From Pseudomonas sp. S35 (GTDB taxonomy: Bacteria; Pseudomonadota; Gammaproteobacteria; Pseudomonadales; Pseudomonadaceae): a stretch of DNA of 64,000 nt. The notes below the pieces were generated by a model. That model was given only the letters and a program-made list of their open reading frames with translations. It had not been told where the DNA came from and did no database searches. Position 1 is the stretch's first letter, and each line of letters opens with the position of its first letter. The stretch lies in assembly GCF_009866765.1 (NCBI RefSeq), contig NZ_CP019431.1, positions 4,960,001-5,024,000 on the forward strand, written 5' to 3'. A program made the position numbers and the translations under genes. Below, piece by piece: positions 26,343-34,588 of the stretch.

Positions 26343-26822
26343 TCAGCCCAAGGCAAAATCGCGCAACGCATCACCTTCCATGCGGTAGCGCACCCACTCC
26401 TCCTGCGGTTGCGCACCGATGGATTTGTAGAAGGCAATCGCCGGCTCGTTCCAGTCCAGCACGCTCCACTCGAAGCGGCCACAGCCGTTATCAAACGCGA
26501 TCTTGGCCAAGTGGCGCAGCAACTTCTTGCCCGCCCCGCCACCGCGTTGCTCGGGGTTGATGTAGAGGTCTTCCAGGTACAGGCAGTTGCTGCCCAGCCA
26601 GGTGGAATAGCTGAAAAAGAACACCGCAAAACCAATCGGCAAACCATCACGCAAGCAGATCAGGCCGTGGGCGGTGGCGCCCTCGCTGAACAGGCTGCGC
26701 TCGATATCCACCACGCTGGCGATCACTTCATGCCGGGCTTTCTCGTACTCGGCAAGCTCGGTGATGAACGTCAGGATCTGCGCAGCATCGCTGGGCACGG
26801 CGGGGCGAATCTCGATGGTCAT
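26343..26822 (-). CDS. GNAT N-acetyltransferase, polyamine/diamine-acetylating type
   Basis: 159 residues from the ATG at 26822 (AAGG upstream; a frame to 26852 has less support). Whole protein is one GNAT domain: opening IEIRPAVPSDAAQILTFITELAEYEKA, acetyl-CoA loop in EDLYINPEQRGGGAGKKLLRHLA and C-terminal WSVLDWNEPAIAFYKSIGA. The opening and YINPEQRG layout resemble spermidine/spermine (SSAT-like) acetyltransferases. Cytosolic. Substrate not proven. Confidence 0.8.
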   Translation of the reverse strand: MTIEIRPAVPSDAAQILTFITELAEYEKARHEVIASVVDIERSLFSEGATAHGLICLRDGLPIGFAVFFFSYSTWLGSNCLYLEDLYINPEQRGGGAGKKLLRHLAKIAFDNGCGRFEWSVLDWNEPAIAFYKSIGAQPQEEWVRYRMEGDALRDFALG

Positions 26823-27009
26823 GGGCAAGCCTTGGGCAATTTCAAAGCGCACATACTAAGGCGCTTTGATGACGGATTGCAGCGCATTTTCGCAGGCTGC
26901 CGGGTTACTCCGGCCAGCACTCATGCAAGCATCAGCAACCACACAACAAACCCGCTCAACGTGCGTGGTAAACAGTGGGCCATAACTCCAACCACCTATA
27001 GGCGGCCCC

Positions 27010-28206
27010 ATGCAGTCCACGCCCCCGGTGAGCACCCCGTTGTTCGCGCTGTTTTGCCTCGCCAGTTTCCTGCTGTCGCTGTCTTACGGCTCGACGTTTT
27101 TACTGTCGTTGCTGATTCACGCGCGCGGTGGCAACGAGCACGATGCCGGCAGTGTGATCTCCACGGCAATGCTCAGCACTTTTGTGGCGGTGCTGCTGTC
27201 CGGGCATTTGGCGGATGCGTTGGGCGCGGCGCGGGCCATTGCCGGGATGGGTGTGTTGCTGGTGGTGGCATGCCTGGGCTTTGCGTTGATGCCGGGGTTT
27301 GGTGAGGGTTTGATGCTGTTCGGGTTGTCCCTGGGTTTAGGTTGGGGGGTGTTCTACACCTTGGGCCCGATCATCGTGGCCATGCTGGTGGCGCCCCAGC
27401 AGCGCGCCAAATATTTCGCACTCCTGTCGGGCAGCATGATGAGCGGTATCGGTTCGGGGCCTCTGCTGGGCCGGGCCGCCAATGCGCTGGGGCTGCCCTT
27501 GACCAGTGCCTTCTACATTGCCGCGCTGGCCAGCCTGGTCGGGGTGGTGATGTTCTGGTTATTGGGCACGGCGCTCAAACGCCATGCCACGGCGCCGGTG
27601 TCGAAAATTTCCTGGGGGGCCTGCCGTCGTGTGCTGTCTTCACGGGCGGTGTTTGCCATTGTCATGGTGGGGCTCGGGGGTTGCGTGTTTGGTGGGTTGT
27701 CTTCGTTCCAGACCAGCTACGCGGCGGCTCACGGGCTGGATTATTCGCTGTTCTTTGCAGGGTTCGTCAGTGCGGCGATTACCAGTCGCCTGTTGATCGC
27801 CGGCTACGTGGTCAAGCGTGATGCCTATGTGGCCGCCTGCGTGTTGTCCGGGGTGATGCTGGGGTCGATCCTGCTGTTTGCCTTTGGTGTCAGTGGCAAC
27901 GTGAGTTACCTGCTGGCGGCCGTGACGCTGGGGGTCGGTTATGGCCTGACGTATTCGGTGATCAACGGGCTGGTGGCCAACGAAGCACCGGCCGGCACCA
28001 CGTCCCAGGCATTGCTGTTGTTCAGCCTGGCGTACTTTGTCGGCGTCTTCGGGTTTCCCTGGTTGGCGGGCTGGATCATCGTCGACTTCGGCCTGCCAGC
28101 GCTGATGTTCGGCGTAGTGGTCGTGGCCTTGGGCAATTGGATGATCAGCGTGGCGCGCCTGGTTTGGCGTCGAGCAACGGCACACAAAATTTTACAGGTG
28201 GGCTGA
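27010..28206 (+). CDS. MFS transporter
   Basis: 398 residues, 12 predicted helices (e.g. LFALFCLASFLLSLSYG; GVFYTLGPIIVAML; ALMFGVVVVALGNWMISV). Has the loop motif GHLADALGAARAIA typical of MFS motif A. Members of this group are H+-driven exporters of drugs or small solutes, but nothing in the sequence or context reveals the substrate. It is monocistronic with a 3' partner separated by 85 bp. Confidence 0.75.
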   Translation: MQSTPPVSTPLFALFCLASFLLSLSYGSTFLLSLLIHARGGNEHDAGSVISTAMLSTFVAVLLSGHLADALGAARAIAGMGVLLVVACLGFALMPGFGEGLMLFGLSLGLGWGVFYTLGPIIVAMLVAPQQRAKYFALLSGSMMSGIGSGPLLGRAANALGLPLTSAFYIAALASLVGVVMFWLLGTALKRHATAPVSKISWGACRRVLSSRAVFAIVMVGLGGCVFGGLSSFQTSYAAAHGLDYSLFFAGFVSAAITSRLLIAGYVVKRDAYVAACVLSGVMLGSILLFAFGVSGNVSYLLAAVTLGVGYGLTYSVINGLVANEAPAGTTSQALLLFSLAYFVGVFGFPWLAGWIIVDFGLPALMFGVVVVALGNWMISVARLVWRRATAHKILQVG

Positions 28207-28291
28207 TACCGTTCGTCGCCATCAAGGCACCATCAACAAAGGGGGGCTGACCAATAAAGGGTAAGGACAATAATCCTATGGAGACACCCTC

Positions 28292-28630
28292 ATGAAAAAT
28301 ACCAAGTTTGCTGCCCTCGCCCTCACCGGCCTGCTGTGCGCTACTTCGCTGAGCGCCTTTGCCGCCAGCTCCACCACCGGCCCAACCGATCCAACCCCGG
28401 ACGCCACCACCGAATCGCAAAAATCCATGGGCACCGGCCTGGAGACCAATGGTGGCGCCATCATCGACAACACCAACGGCGCCGACCCGCACACCAAGGG
28501 TCATGACACCGAGCGCCAGGCACCCGCAGCTGTGGGCAACGGCAAAATGGGCCCCTCGATCAATGAGCCGAAGGTCAACAAAGGCGACGACTCGAACCTG
28601 CCCGGCGCGCCGAAACAACCCGCGCCTTAA
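28292..28630 (+). CDS. Exported small protein of unknown function
   Basis: 112 residues with signal peptide MKNTKFAALALTGLLCATSLSAFAA (cleavage about residue 24). The mature part is low-complexity, rich in Gly/Asn/Thr/Pro and probably disordered. ATGGAGACACCC provides a good Shine-Dalgarno. No recognised family. Possibly a periplasmic stress protein; no direct support. Confidence 0.6.
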   Translation: MKNTKFAALALTGLLCATSLSAFAASSTTGPTDPTPDATTESQKSMGTGLETNGGAIIDNTNGADPHTKGHDTERQAPAAVGNGKMGPSINEPKVNKGDDSNLPGAPKQPAP

Positions 28631-28681
28631 GCGCTCGACCGCAAGCCGAACACCCGATCATTTCCCCATGAAGAGGTACGC

Positions 28682-28942
28682 ATGAACGTCGATAGAAACC
28701 TTGAAAAAGAAGTCCTCACCCGCCTGCTGCACGCCCACCCGCAAGGTTTGGGCAAAGAGGTGCTGGACAACTACCGCGGCGAAAAGGAGGTGGCCAGTGT
28801 GTTGGCGTTCCTGCAGGATCGCGGCCTGATCAAGGATGGGCATGTGACCACCGACGACGCCGGTGAATACTCGCTGAACCTGCCGATCAAGCTGACGGCG
28901 TCCGGGGTGGATGAGGCGCGCAAATTGGACGCCCTTCAGTAG
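28682..28942 (+). CDS. Conserved hypothetical protein, 86 aa
   Basis: Starts MNVDRNLEKEVLTRLLHAHPQG. Helix-rich first half and a hairpin-like C terminus (GHVTTDDAGEYSLNLPIKLTASGVDEAR) suggest a small winged-helix-like fold. GAAGAGG lies 7-13 nt before the ATG. It follows the exported small protein by 51 bp in the same direction and may share its transcript. No function assigned. Confidence 0.6.
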   Translation: MNVDRNLEKEVLTRLLHAHPQGLGKEVLDNYRGEKEVASVLAFLQDRGLIKDGHVTTDDAGEYSLNLPIKLTASGVDEARKLDALQ

Positions 28943-28958
28943 CGTCCACATAAACCAA

Positions 28959-28989
28959 ATGTGGGCGGGGGCAAGCCCCCTCCCACATC
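28959..28989. repeat. Single REP element
   Basis: AATGTGGGCGGGGG-c-aagCCCCCTCCCACATC: one palindromic REP copy between the hypothetical gene and the convergent PfkB gene. Confidence 0.65.
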
Positions 28990-29001
28990 TCTGGTCCGAG
29001 G

Positions 29002-29919
29002 TTACTGAGCAAGCAAGGCGTCAACTTCTTCGGTGCCGGGCGAGGTGGCCGGCCCCCAACGCGTTACCGCCAACGCTGCGGCCGCATTCGCCCGACACGC
29101 CGCTTCAACCGGTGTCAAACCAGACGCCAAACCGGCAATAAACACCCCCGCATGCGCGTCTCCCGCGCCATTGCTGTCCACCGCCCTCACCTTGAAACCC
29201 GGCATATGGTCGGCGCGCCCGTGACGGCTGACCCAACAGCCATTCGGCCCATCACGCACCACCAGCAGCGCGCCATCGGGCAGATGCCGGTTGAGGTCGA
29301 GCAACGCTTGCGCCAGTGTTTTCGCCCCCGTAAACGCCAGGGCTTCCGGGCCATTGCTGGTCCAGATATCGATACGTGGCAGCAAGGCAACCATCAGCGC
29401 CGAATCCGGCGCCTTGACCAGCGGCCCAGGATCGAACACCACAGTGATATCGCGCGGCATCGCCAGCAGCCAATCGAGTAACGCCTGCGCCTTGCCCTCC
29501 AGCAACAGGCTGTAGCCGCTGACGTACACATAATCGTCAGCCAGAGGAACGACACGGGCCAAATCCTCGGCACTTAAATCGCCTTCAGCGCCGATATGGG
29601 AAATGAAGGTGCGCTCGGTGGTGGCCTCGGTCAACGACACGCACAACCCCGTGTCCTTGCCCTCGCTGGCACACTGGGCCATCTGCACGCCTTCGGCCTG
29701 CATTGCCGCGCGGGCCAGGTCGCCGAAGCGGCCGTCGCCGTGACGTCCCAAGTAAACCACCGGCAACCCATTGCGTCGCGCCGCCGCCATCACATTAAAA
29801 CCGCCACCGGCTTCGAAACTCGCCGATTGCGCGAGCACGTCGCCGCCGGTGGCGGGCAAGGTGTCGAGGGCCATGACCAGGTCGACGATGACCTGGCCGG
29901 TGTGCAGCAATCTAGACAT
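29002..29919 (-). CDS. PfkB-family carbohydrate kinase
   Basis: 305 residues. N-terminal GGGFNVMAAARRNG (substrate/ribokinase motif) and the catalytic anion-hole motif DSNGAGDAHAG near residue 254 (canonical DTxGAGD) identify a PfkB sugar/nucleoside kinase, with ATP-binding context INIT..TSNGPEAL. Last of the four-gene operon (its start overlaps the permease stop by 8 nt). In a yegTUVW-like set it would phosphorylate the sugar or nucleoside released by the upstream glycohydrolase. Confidence 0.85.
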   Translation of the reverse strand: MSRLLHTGQVIVDLVMALDTLPATGGDVLAQSASFEAGGGFNVMAAARRNGLPVVYLGRHGDGRFGDLARAAMQAEGVQMAQCASEGKDTGLCVSLTEATTERTFISHIGAEGDLSAEDLARVVPLADDYVYVSGYSLLLEGKAQALLDWLLAMPRDITVVFDPGPLVKAPDSALMVALLPRIDIWTSNGPEALAFTGAKTLAQALLDLNRHLPDGALLVVRDGPNGCWVSRHGRADHMPGFKVRAVDSNGAGDAHAGVFIAGLASGLTPVEAACRANAAAALAVTRWGPATSPGTEEVDALLAQ

Positions 29920-31378
29920 TGGGACGCTCTACTAACGCTGGGCGACGATCCGCCGCGCCGCCCAGTACGGCATAAATCCCGCCAGCCACCAGGAAGGTGA
30001 CGATCCAGCCCAGGCCGTTGTGGCCCAGCCAGGAGTCGGACAACGGCCCGGCGAACCAGATGTTTTCGGCGGTAGTGCCGATGGTGGTGAAGCTGAAACC
30101 CAGCACAATCGCCACCGCCCAGGCGCCGAAGGCACGCCACTCCACGCCGCCGCGATACCAGTAGGCGCTGCTTGGGCTGACGTCCAGCAGATCCTTGGGG
30201 CTGTAGTAATGACGGTGGATCAGGTCGACCACAAAGATCCCGACCCATGCGGTGATCGGCACCGCAAGCAACGAGATGAAGGTGATGAACGGGCCGTAGA
30301 AACTGTCGGCGATCAGCATGAAGTAAATCGAACCGGCGAAGATCGCCACGATGTCGACGATCACCGCGTGCACACGCTTGACCTTCAACCCGAGGGTCAA
30401 GGTGGTGAGGCCGGCCGAGTACACCGACAGGTTGTTCGACAGCAGCAACCCGCCGAACGCGGTGATCAGGTACGGCACGGCCATCCAGGTGGGCAGCATG
30501 TCGCGGATCGCGATGATCGGGTCGGTGGCCGAGGCCAAATCATTGTTGCCCACCGACAGCAGGCCGCCGAGGGTAATCAGCAGCACCAGCGGAATCCCCG
30601 CACCAAACGCGGCGGACGCTACCAGGCGCACGGCCTTGACGCTGCGGTGCTGGTAGCGCGACATGTCGGCACCGGCGTTGGCCCAGCCGATACCGGTGCC
30701 GGCGGCCATCGTGCCGACGCCGATGATCATCGCGCTCAGCGGTGCCGGCGTGGCGTTGAACACCGCGCTCCAGTCAATGGTGGCGCACAGGAAGCCGCCC
30801 ACCAGGATATTCAACGCACCGAACACGTAGGTGGCCCACTTCTGGATCACCAGCAAGGTGGCGTGGCCCAGGCCGGAAACGGCCAGGGTCAGCAGCACGA
30901 AAATGGCGATGAAGATCAGCGTCAGCACCGGCGCGCTTTTGGCCTCGACCGGCGAGCCGAACAGGATCGAACACAACGACAGCAACACGAACGCCGCCGT
31001 GGTGGTGTTGACGGTTTCCCAACCCAGGCGCGACATCAGCGAGACCAACGTCGGGCCGATATTGCCGCGCACCCCGAAGATGGCGCGGGACAGGGTCAGG
31101 CTCGGCGCACGGCCACGGCGGCCAGCAATGGAGATGATGCCCACCACCGCAAAGGAGCCAGCAGCGCCGAGGATCGCCACGATGATCGCCTGCCAGATCG
31201 CCAGGCCCCGGAACGCCACCAGCGTCGCGCCGAGCGGCAAGCCGAGGATGCTGATGTTGGCGGCGAACCAGACCCAGAACAGTTGCAGCGGATGGCCGTT
31301 GCACTCGCCTTCGGGGACCGGTTCAATGCCGCGTGTTTCCAATTGCCCGGCGCTTTGGCCGGAAGAAGTGCTGCTCAT
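29912..31378 (-). CDS. NCS1-family purine/cytosine-type permease
   Basis: 488 residues, about 12 hydrophobic segments. NCS1 signature features FWVWFAANISILGLPLGATLV, GRRGRAPSLTLSRAIFGVRGN and AGADMSRYQHRSVKAV. Such permeases import nucleobases, hydantoins or related compounds with Na+ or H+. In this operon it takes the place of the MFS nucleoside transporter YegT of E. coli, which supports a nucleoside or N-glycoside as cargo. 78 bp separate it from the upstream glycohydrolase gene. Confidence 0.85.
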   Translation of the reverse strand: MSSTSSGQSAGQLETRGIEPVPEGECNGHPLQLFWVWFAANISILGLPLGATLVAFRGLAIWQAIIVAILGAAGSFAVVGIISIAGRRGRAPSLTLSRAIFGVRGNIGPTLVSLMSRLGWETVNTTTAAFVLLSLCSILFGSPVEAKSAPVLTLIFIAIFVLLTLAVSGLGHATLLVIQKWATYVFGALNILVGGFLCATIDWSAVFNATPAPLSAMIIGVGTMAAGTGIGWANAGADMSRYQHRSVKAVRLVASAAFGAGIPLVLLITLGGLLSVGNNDLASATDPIIAIRDMLPTWMAVPYLITAFGGLLLSNNLSVYSAGLTTLTLGLKVKRVHAVIVDIVAIFAGSIYFMLIADSFYGPFITFISLLAVPITAWVGIFVVDLIHRHYYSPKDLLDVSPSSAYWYRGGVEWRAFGAWAVAIVLGFSFTTIGTTAENIWFAGPLSDSWLGHNGLGWIVTFLVAGGIYAVLGGAADRRPALVERPNV

Positions 31379-31456
31379 GAGGGGTGCTCCTGGTGCCTGT
31401 ATTGTTGTGGTTGTGGCAGGTATGCAAGGTGAATCGGTATTCCCGGTCGTCCTGAC

Positions 31457-32458
31457 TCAGCGCATTTTCAACAAAGCTTCAACCAACGGCTGCAGGTCCA
31501 ACCCATTCACGACCTTGACCTGTTCGATCATTGCCGCAGGCCAGCACTGCATGCCCAGACACGCGCCGAGCATCGCGCCCAAAATCGCCGCGATGGTGTC
31601 GGTGTCGCCCCCCAGGCTGGCGGCCAGGCACAGGGCTTGGAACGCATTCAGGTCACCCACCGCCACTTGCTGGGCGAGGGCGAACGACACCACCACCGAC
31701 TCCTGGGAGGCGACGGAGGTGCCGATCAATTCGTACAGCAAGTCGGCAAACAAGGCGGTGTCGCCACTGCCGACACTCAAGGTGCGCGCCCAACTGATGC
31801 GGGTAGAAATACGGCCGCCGGCAACCCAATGACCGTGGCCTTCGGCCTGCTGGGCGATCTGGGTGCCGATGTTCAGCGCTTCGCCGAGGTCCACGCCGTT
31901 GATCCCGGCAGACACCACCGCCGCCACCGCTGCCGCACTGGAGATGCCCAAGGTCGTGTTGTGCGTGACCTGGCACGCCTGGATCACCGCCTGGATAAAC
32001 GCTGCCGGGTCGCTGACATCGGCGGCGATGCCCACGGGCGTGATGCGCATGGCGGCGCCATTGGTGGTGCCGTAGCGCCCGGATTCTTCCGGGGTATGCC
32101 CGGCCAGGATCATGTCGATGGCGCGCTTGGTCGACGGGCCGAGCAGGTCCTGGGACCCCTTGGCCCGCATCACCGCTTCCCAGTCGATCAGGCGCTGGGC
32201 GAGTACGGTGGGTTCGATTTTGCCTTGGCCCTGCACCAGCAACTCGCCGACCAGAATCGCCTGCTCGGTGTCGTCAGTGATGGAACCGGCGGGCATGTTC
32301 GGCGCGATAGGTTGGTCGGCACCGGCATCTTCGAGGGCGGTGATGGCACCGAAGCGCTGTCGCACTTGCTCGCGGCTCAGGGACTGAGTGGGCATGCCCA
32401 GGGCATCGCCTAGCGCAAGACCGTAGAAAGCGCCCAGGGCGCGAGTATTCGGGGTCAT
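31457..32458 (-). CDS. ADP-ribosylglycohydrolase-family hydrolase
   Basis: 333 residues from the ATG at 32458, whose ATGA overlaps the GntR stop; a longer frame to 32638 crosses the GntR gene and is rejected. Family hallmarks: ALGDALGMP near the N terminus, the metal-binding TDDTEQA (residues about 62-68) and C-terminal GGDTDTIAAILGA. The fold holds two Mg2+ and cleaves N- or O-glycosidic bonds to ribose. In this operon it probably acts on an imported nucleoside-like compound rather than on ADP-ribosylated protein. Confidence 0.85.
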   Translation of the reverse strand: MTPNTRALGAFYGLALGDALGMPTQSLSREQVRQRFGAITALEDAGADQPIAPNMPAGSITDDTEQAILVGELLVQGQGKIEPTVLAQRLIDWEAVMRAKGSQDLLGPSTKRAIDMILAGHTPEESGRYGTTNGAAMRITPVGIAADVSDPAAFIQAVIQACQVTHNTTLGISSAAAVAAVVSAGINGVDLGEALNIGTQIAQQAEGHGHWVAGGRISTRISWARTLSVGSGDTALFADLLYELIGTSVASQESVVVSFALAQQVAVGDLNAFQALCLAASLGGDTDTIAAILGAMLGACLGMQCWPAAMIEQVKVVNGLDLQPLVEALLKMR

Positions 32459-33168
32459 TTCGAAGATCCAAATTGCAGGTGCAGGCGAAAGTGCAGAGGG
32501 TCGAGCAAGCTTTCGACGTGTTCCATGAACCGCTCGCGCCGGTCGTAGGTGGTGCGCGAAGCCTTGAGAAACACGCTGCCCGCCGGGCGGCCGAGCAACT
32601 GTGCGTCTTCCTCGCTCAAGGGCTCGGCGCCGATCCATTGGTCACCGTCGGCGCCGACATAGCCGTAGGCCGCCAGGGTGATGGTCAGGGAGTTGTCGAT
32701 CAGGCCGACGTGGGGCAGGCTTTCCAGGCCGCCAGATGCAGGCATCAGCGAACGTTCAAGGGACACGGCGGTGCCATCGGTGGTGCGCCGGCGGCGATCG
32801 AGGGCGATAAATCGCTCGGTGCCGAACCGGCTGGACAGGTCGGGACGCGTCACCGCTTCCAGGCGCAGGATGTCGGTGATCACCAAGGCGCCGGTGTCTG
32901 CCAAGGCCTGGGCCCACCCGCTGTTCTGGTCGAGCACCATGCCGTCAAACGTGACGATGGAGCCGACACCGCTCTGGGTCGCAATGTAATTGCGCCGCTT
33001 GAGCTCGGCCAACGCTTCGCGCAGGGTGCCACGGCTGACCGCGAACTCTTCGGCGAGTTGGTGCTCGCCCGGCAGCAGGAAACCGTCGGCCATCACTCCA
33101 CCCTCGATACGGCGGATGAGCTCGTCGACGACGCGTTTTTTCTTATCAAATCGAACATGTCTAATCAT
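32455..33168 (-). CDS. GntR/HutC-type transcriptional regulator
   Basis: 237 residues. Winged helix at residues 8-70 (DELIRRIEGG; EEFAVSRGTLREALAELKRRN) and a UTRA effector domain beyond residue 90 (VSLERSLMPA; RTTYDRRERFMEHVESLLDPL). ATG at 33168 is preferred to a TTG at 33174. No Shine-Dalgarno is visible; instead an inverted repeat ACATG-N6-CATGT overlaps the start. First gene of the four-gene operon and its likely regulator. Confidence 0.85.
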   Translation of the reverse strand: MIRHVRFDKKKRVVDELIRRIEGGVMADGFLLPGEHQLAEEFAVSRGTLREALAELKRRNYIATQSGVGSIVTFDGMVLDQNSGWAQALADTGALVITDILRLEAVTRPDLSSRFGTERFIALDRRRRTTDGTAVSLERSLMPASGGLESLPHVGLIDNSLTITLAAYGYVGADGDQWIGAEPLSEEDAQLLGRPAGSVFLKASRTTYDRRERFMEHVESLLDPLHFRLHLQFGSSK

Positions 33169-33170
33169 GT
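33155..33170 (-). promoter_or_regulatory. Palindrome at the GntR start codon
   Basis: ACATG (33155-33159) and CATGT (33166-33170) with a 6-bp spacer, spanning the initiation codon. A site there would let the GntR protein repress its own operon. Inference. Confidence 0.45.
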
Positions 33171-33238
33171 ACAAATTGATAACCGAAAGCGCCCGTTTGC
33201 AGCAAGCGAATTATTTCAGGGAGATGAAAAAACCGGCC

Positions 33239-33799
33239 TCAGGGCTCCAGGCCAATGCGGAAAAACTCGCCGCCGCTCCACACGCCCAGCCAGTTCTGAC
33301 CGTTGATCGGACGGCTCACGGCCAACTCGACCAATTGGTAGAACACGTTGCGATGCACCAGGGCTTCGAGGTTGGTGCGTACTCGCAGGTAGGGCGCAGG
33401 TTCCTGGGTGACGGGGTCGATCACCACCCGCAGCGGGTGTTCGATATCGGCTTCGATCTGTTCATCGACGTTGGTGGTAAAGCGCAGCAACTGGCTTTCA
33501 CCCTGCCCTTCAACTTCCAGGGTCAGCGCGACAAAGGGCGCATCATCGACGGTGATGCCGACTTTTTCCACGGGAGTAATCAGGAAGTAATCATCGCCAT
33601 CGCGGCGAATGATGTTGGAGAACAGCTTGACCATCGGCTTTCGCCCGATGGGCGTGCCTTGGTAGAACCAGGTGCCATCGCGGGCGATGCGCATGTCGAT
33701 GTTGCCGCAGAAATCCGGGTTCCACAGGTGCACCGGCGCCGGCCCCTTGCCTTTAGGGAGTTGGGCCAACAGGTCGTTGCCCTTGGCGGAATCGGTCAT
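33239..33799 (-). CDS. DUF1285 protein
   Basis: 186 residues, cytoplasmic. Contains the DUF1285 segment VHLWNPDFCGNIDMRIARDGTWFYQG, followed by KLFSNIIRRDGDDYFLITP and beta-rich C-terminal half (VELAVSRP, LGVWSGGEFFRIG). No biochemical role is established for the family. Alone on the minus strand between the GntR operon and the DUF4823 gene. Confidence 0.8.
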   Translation of the reverse strand: MTDSAKGNDLLAQLPKGKGPAPVHLWNPDFCGNIDMRIARDGTWFYQGTPIGRKPMVKLFSNIIRRDGDDYFLITPVEKVGITVDDAPFVALTLEVEGQGESQLLRFTTNVDEQIEADIEHPLRVVIDPVTQEPAPYLRVRTNLEALVHRNVFYQLVELAVSRPINGQNWLGVWSGGEFFRIGLEP

Positions 33800-33825
33800 G
33801 GGGTTCTCCCTTTTTTGAACTGGCC

Positions 33826-34431
33826 TTACTGATCACTCATGCCCAGCAGGCCTCGGGCGTACTGCGCCAGCGGGCGGGCAATCAGGTCTTGTGGCCGATT
33901 GTCGTGGAACGTCAGTAAACCGCCACGACTGCGAATACGTGCAGTATCAATCAAATACTGGGTACTGGTCTCGATCAACATGATCTGGATCACACCGCTG
34001 TCCAGGCCAACCCGGTCCAGGGCCTCTTGATCGGCCCATTCATCGGCGTTGCCGATACGGTCATCCGCCTTGGCGAATCGGCAATACAGCAGGTAGTGGG
34101 CACCCGCCGCACGGGCTTCAGCCATCGCCTGCTCAAGCCCCTCGGGCTGACGGGCGCGGCGCACCATGGGGAAGTATTCGACGAAGCCGTTGAAGGCTTC
34201 TTCAGCCACCACGTTCGGACGTGGATAGGCGCTGCCCGGCGGCACGAACGCGCCTTGGGCGATAAAGACGAAGGAGTCCGGCTGTATGCGAACTGAGGCG
34301 CTACGGCGCGTATCGCTGTGGTCGAGCAACCCGGCGTCGCTCATCTGATAGCGGGTGCCTTCGGCCATATCGCTGACGGTCATGCAACCACTCAGCGTCA
34401 ATGACGCCAGCAACAAAACCAGACTACGCAT
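33826..34431 (-). CDS. DUF4823 lipoprotein
   Basis: 201 residues from the ATG at 34431 (GGAGG eight nt upstream). Signal peptide with lipobox LSGC (Cys about 16). The mature domain carries SVRIQPDSFVFIAQGAFVPPGS, RARQPEGLEQAMAEARAAGAHYLLYC and a conserved ARIRSRGGLLTFHDN near the end. Outer-membrane or periplasmic lipoprotein; no role known. A frame to 34560 has no valid start. Confidence 0.8.
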   Translation of the reverse strand: MRSLVLLLASLTLSGCMTVSDMAEGTRYQMSDAGLLDHSDTRRSASVRIQPDSFVFIAQGAFVPPGSAYPRPNVVAEEAFNGFVEYFPMVRRARQPEGLEQAMAEARAAGAHYLLYCRFAKADDRIGNADEWADQEALDRVGLDSGVIQIMLIETSTQYLIDTARIRSRGGLLTFHDNRPQDLIARPLAQYARGLLGMSDQ

Positions 34432-34517
34432 CCTAATCCTCCAGAAGCCGGTGACGGAAAACCGGCGAATGGGCGTGAGATGCAGGTTCTGCGCCAGCTT
34501 GGGGCAACTCAAATCAA

Positions 34518-34563
34518 ATGTGGGAGGGGCGGTGCGACGATTCGACTTGCCCCCTCCCACATT
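34518..34563. repeat. REP element
   Basis: AATGTGGGAGGGG...CCCCCTCCCACATT with about 18 bp between arms. Lies between the DUF4823 gene and moaA. Confidence 0.7.
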
Positions 34564-34588
34564 GGATGATGTGTAATCTCGGATAGCG

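Noticed and set aside
29920..31432. 470-codon plus-strand frame over the NCS1 permease
   Set aside because: Low-complexity shadow rich in Arg/Gln/His; no motif.
33169..33174. TTG start two codons upstream of the GntR ATG
   Set aside because: No Shine-Dalgarno for either; the ATG is more economical, but the choice is not certain.
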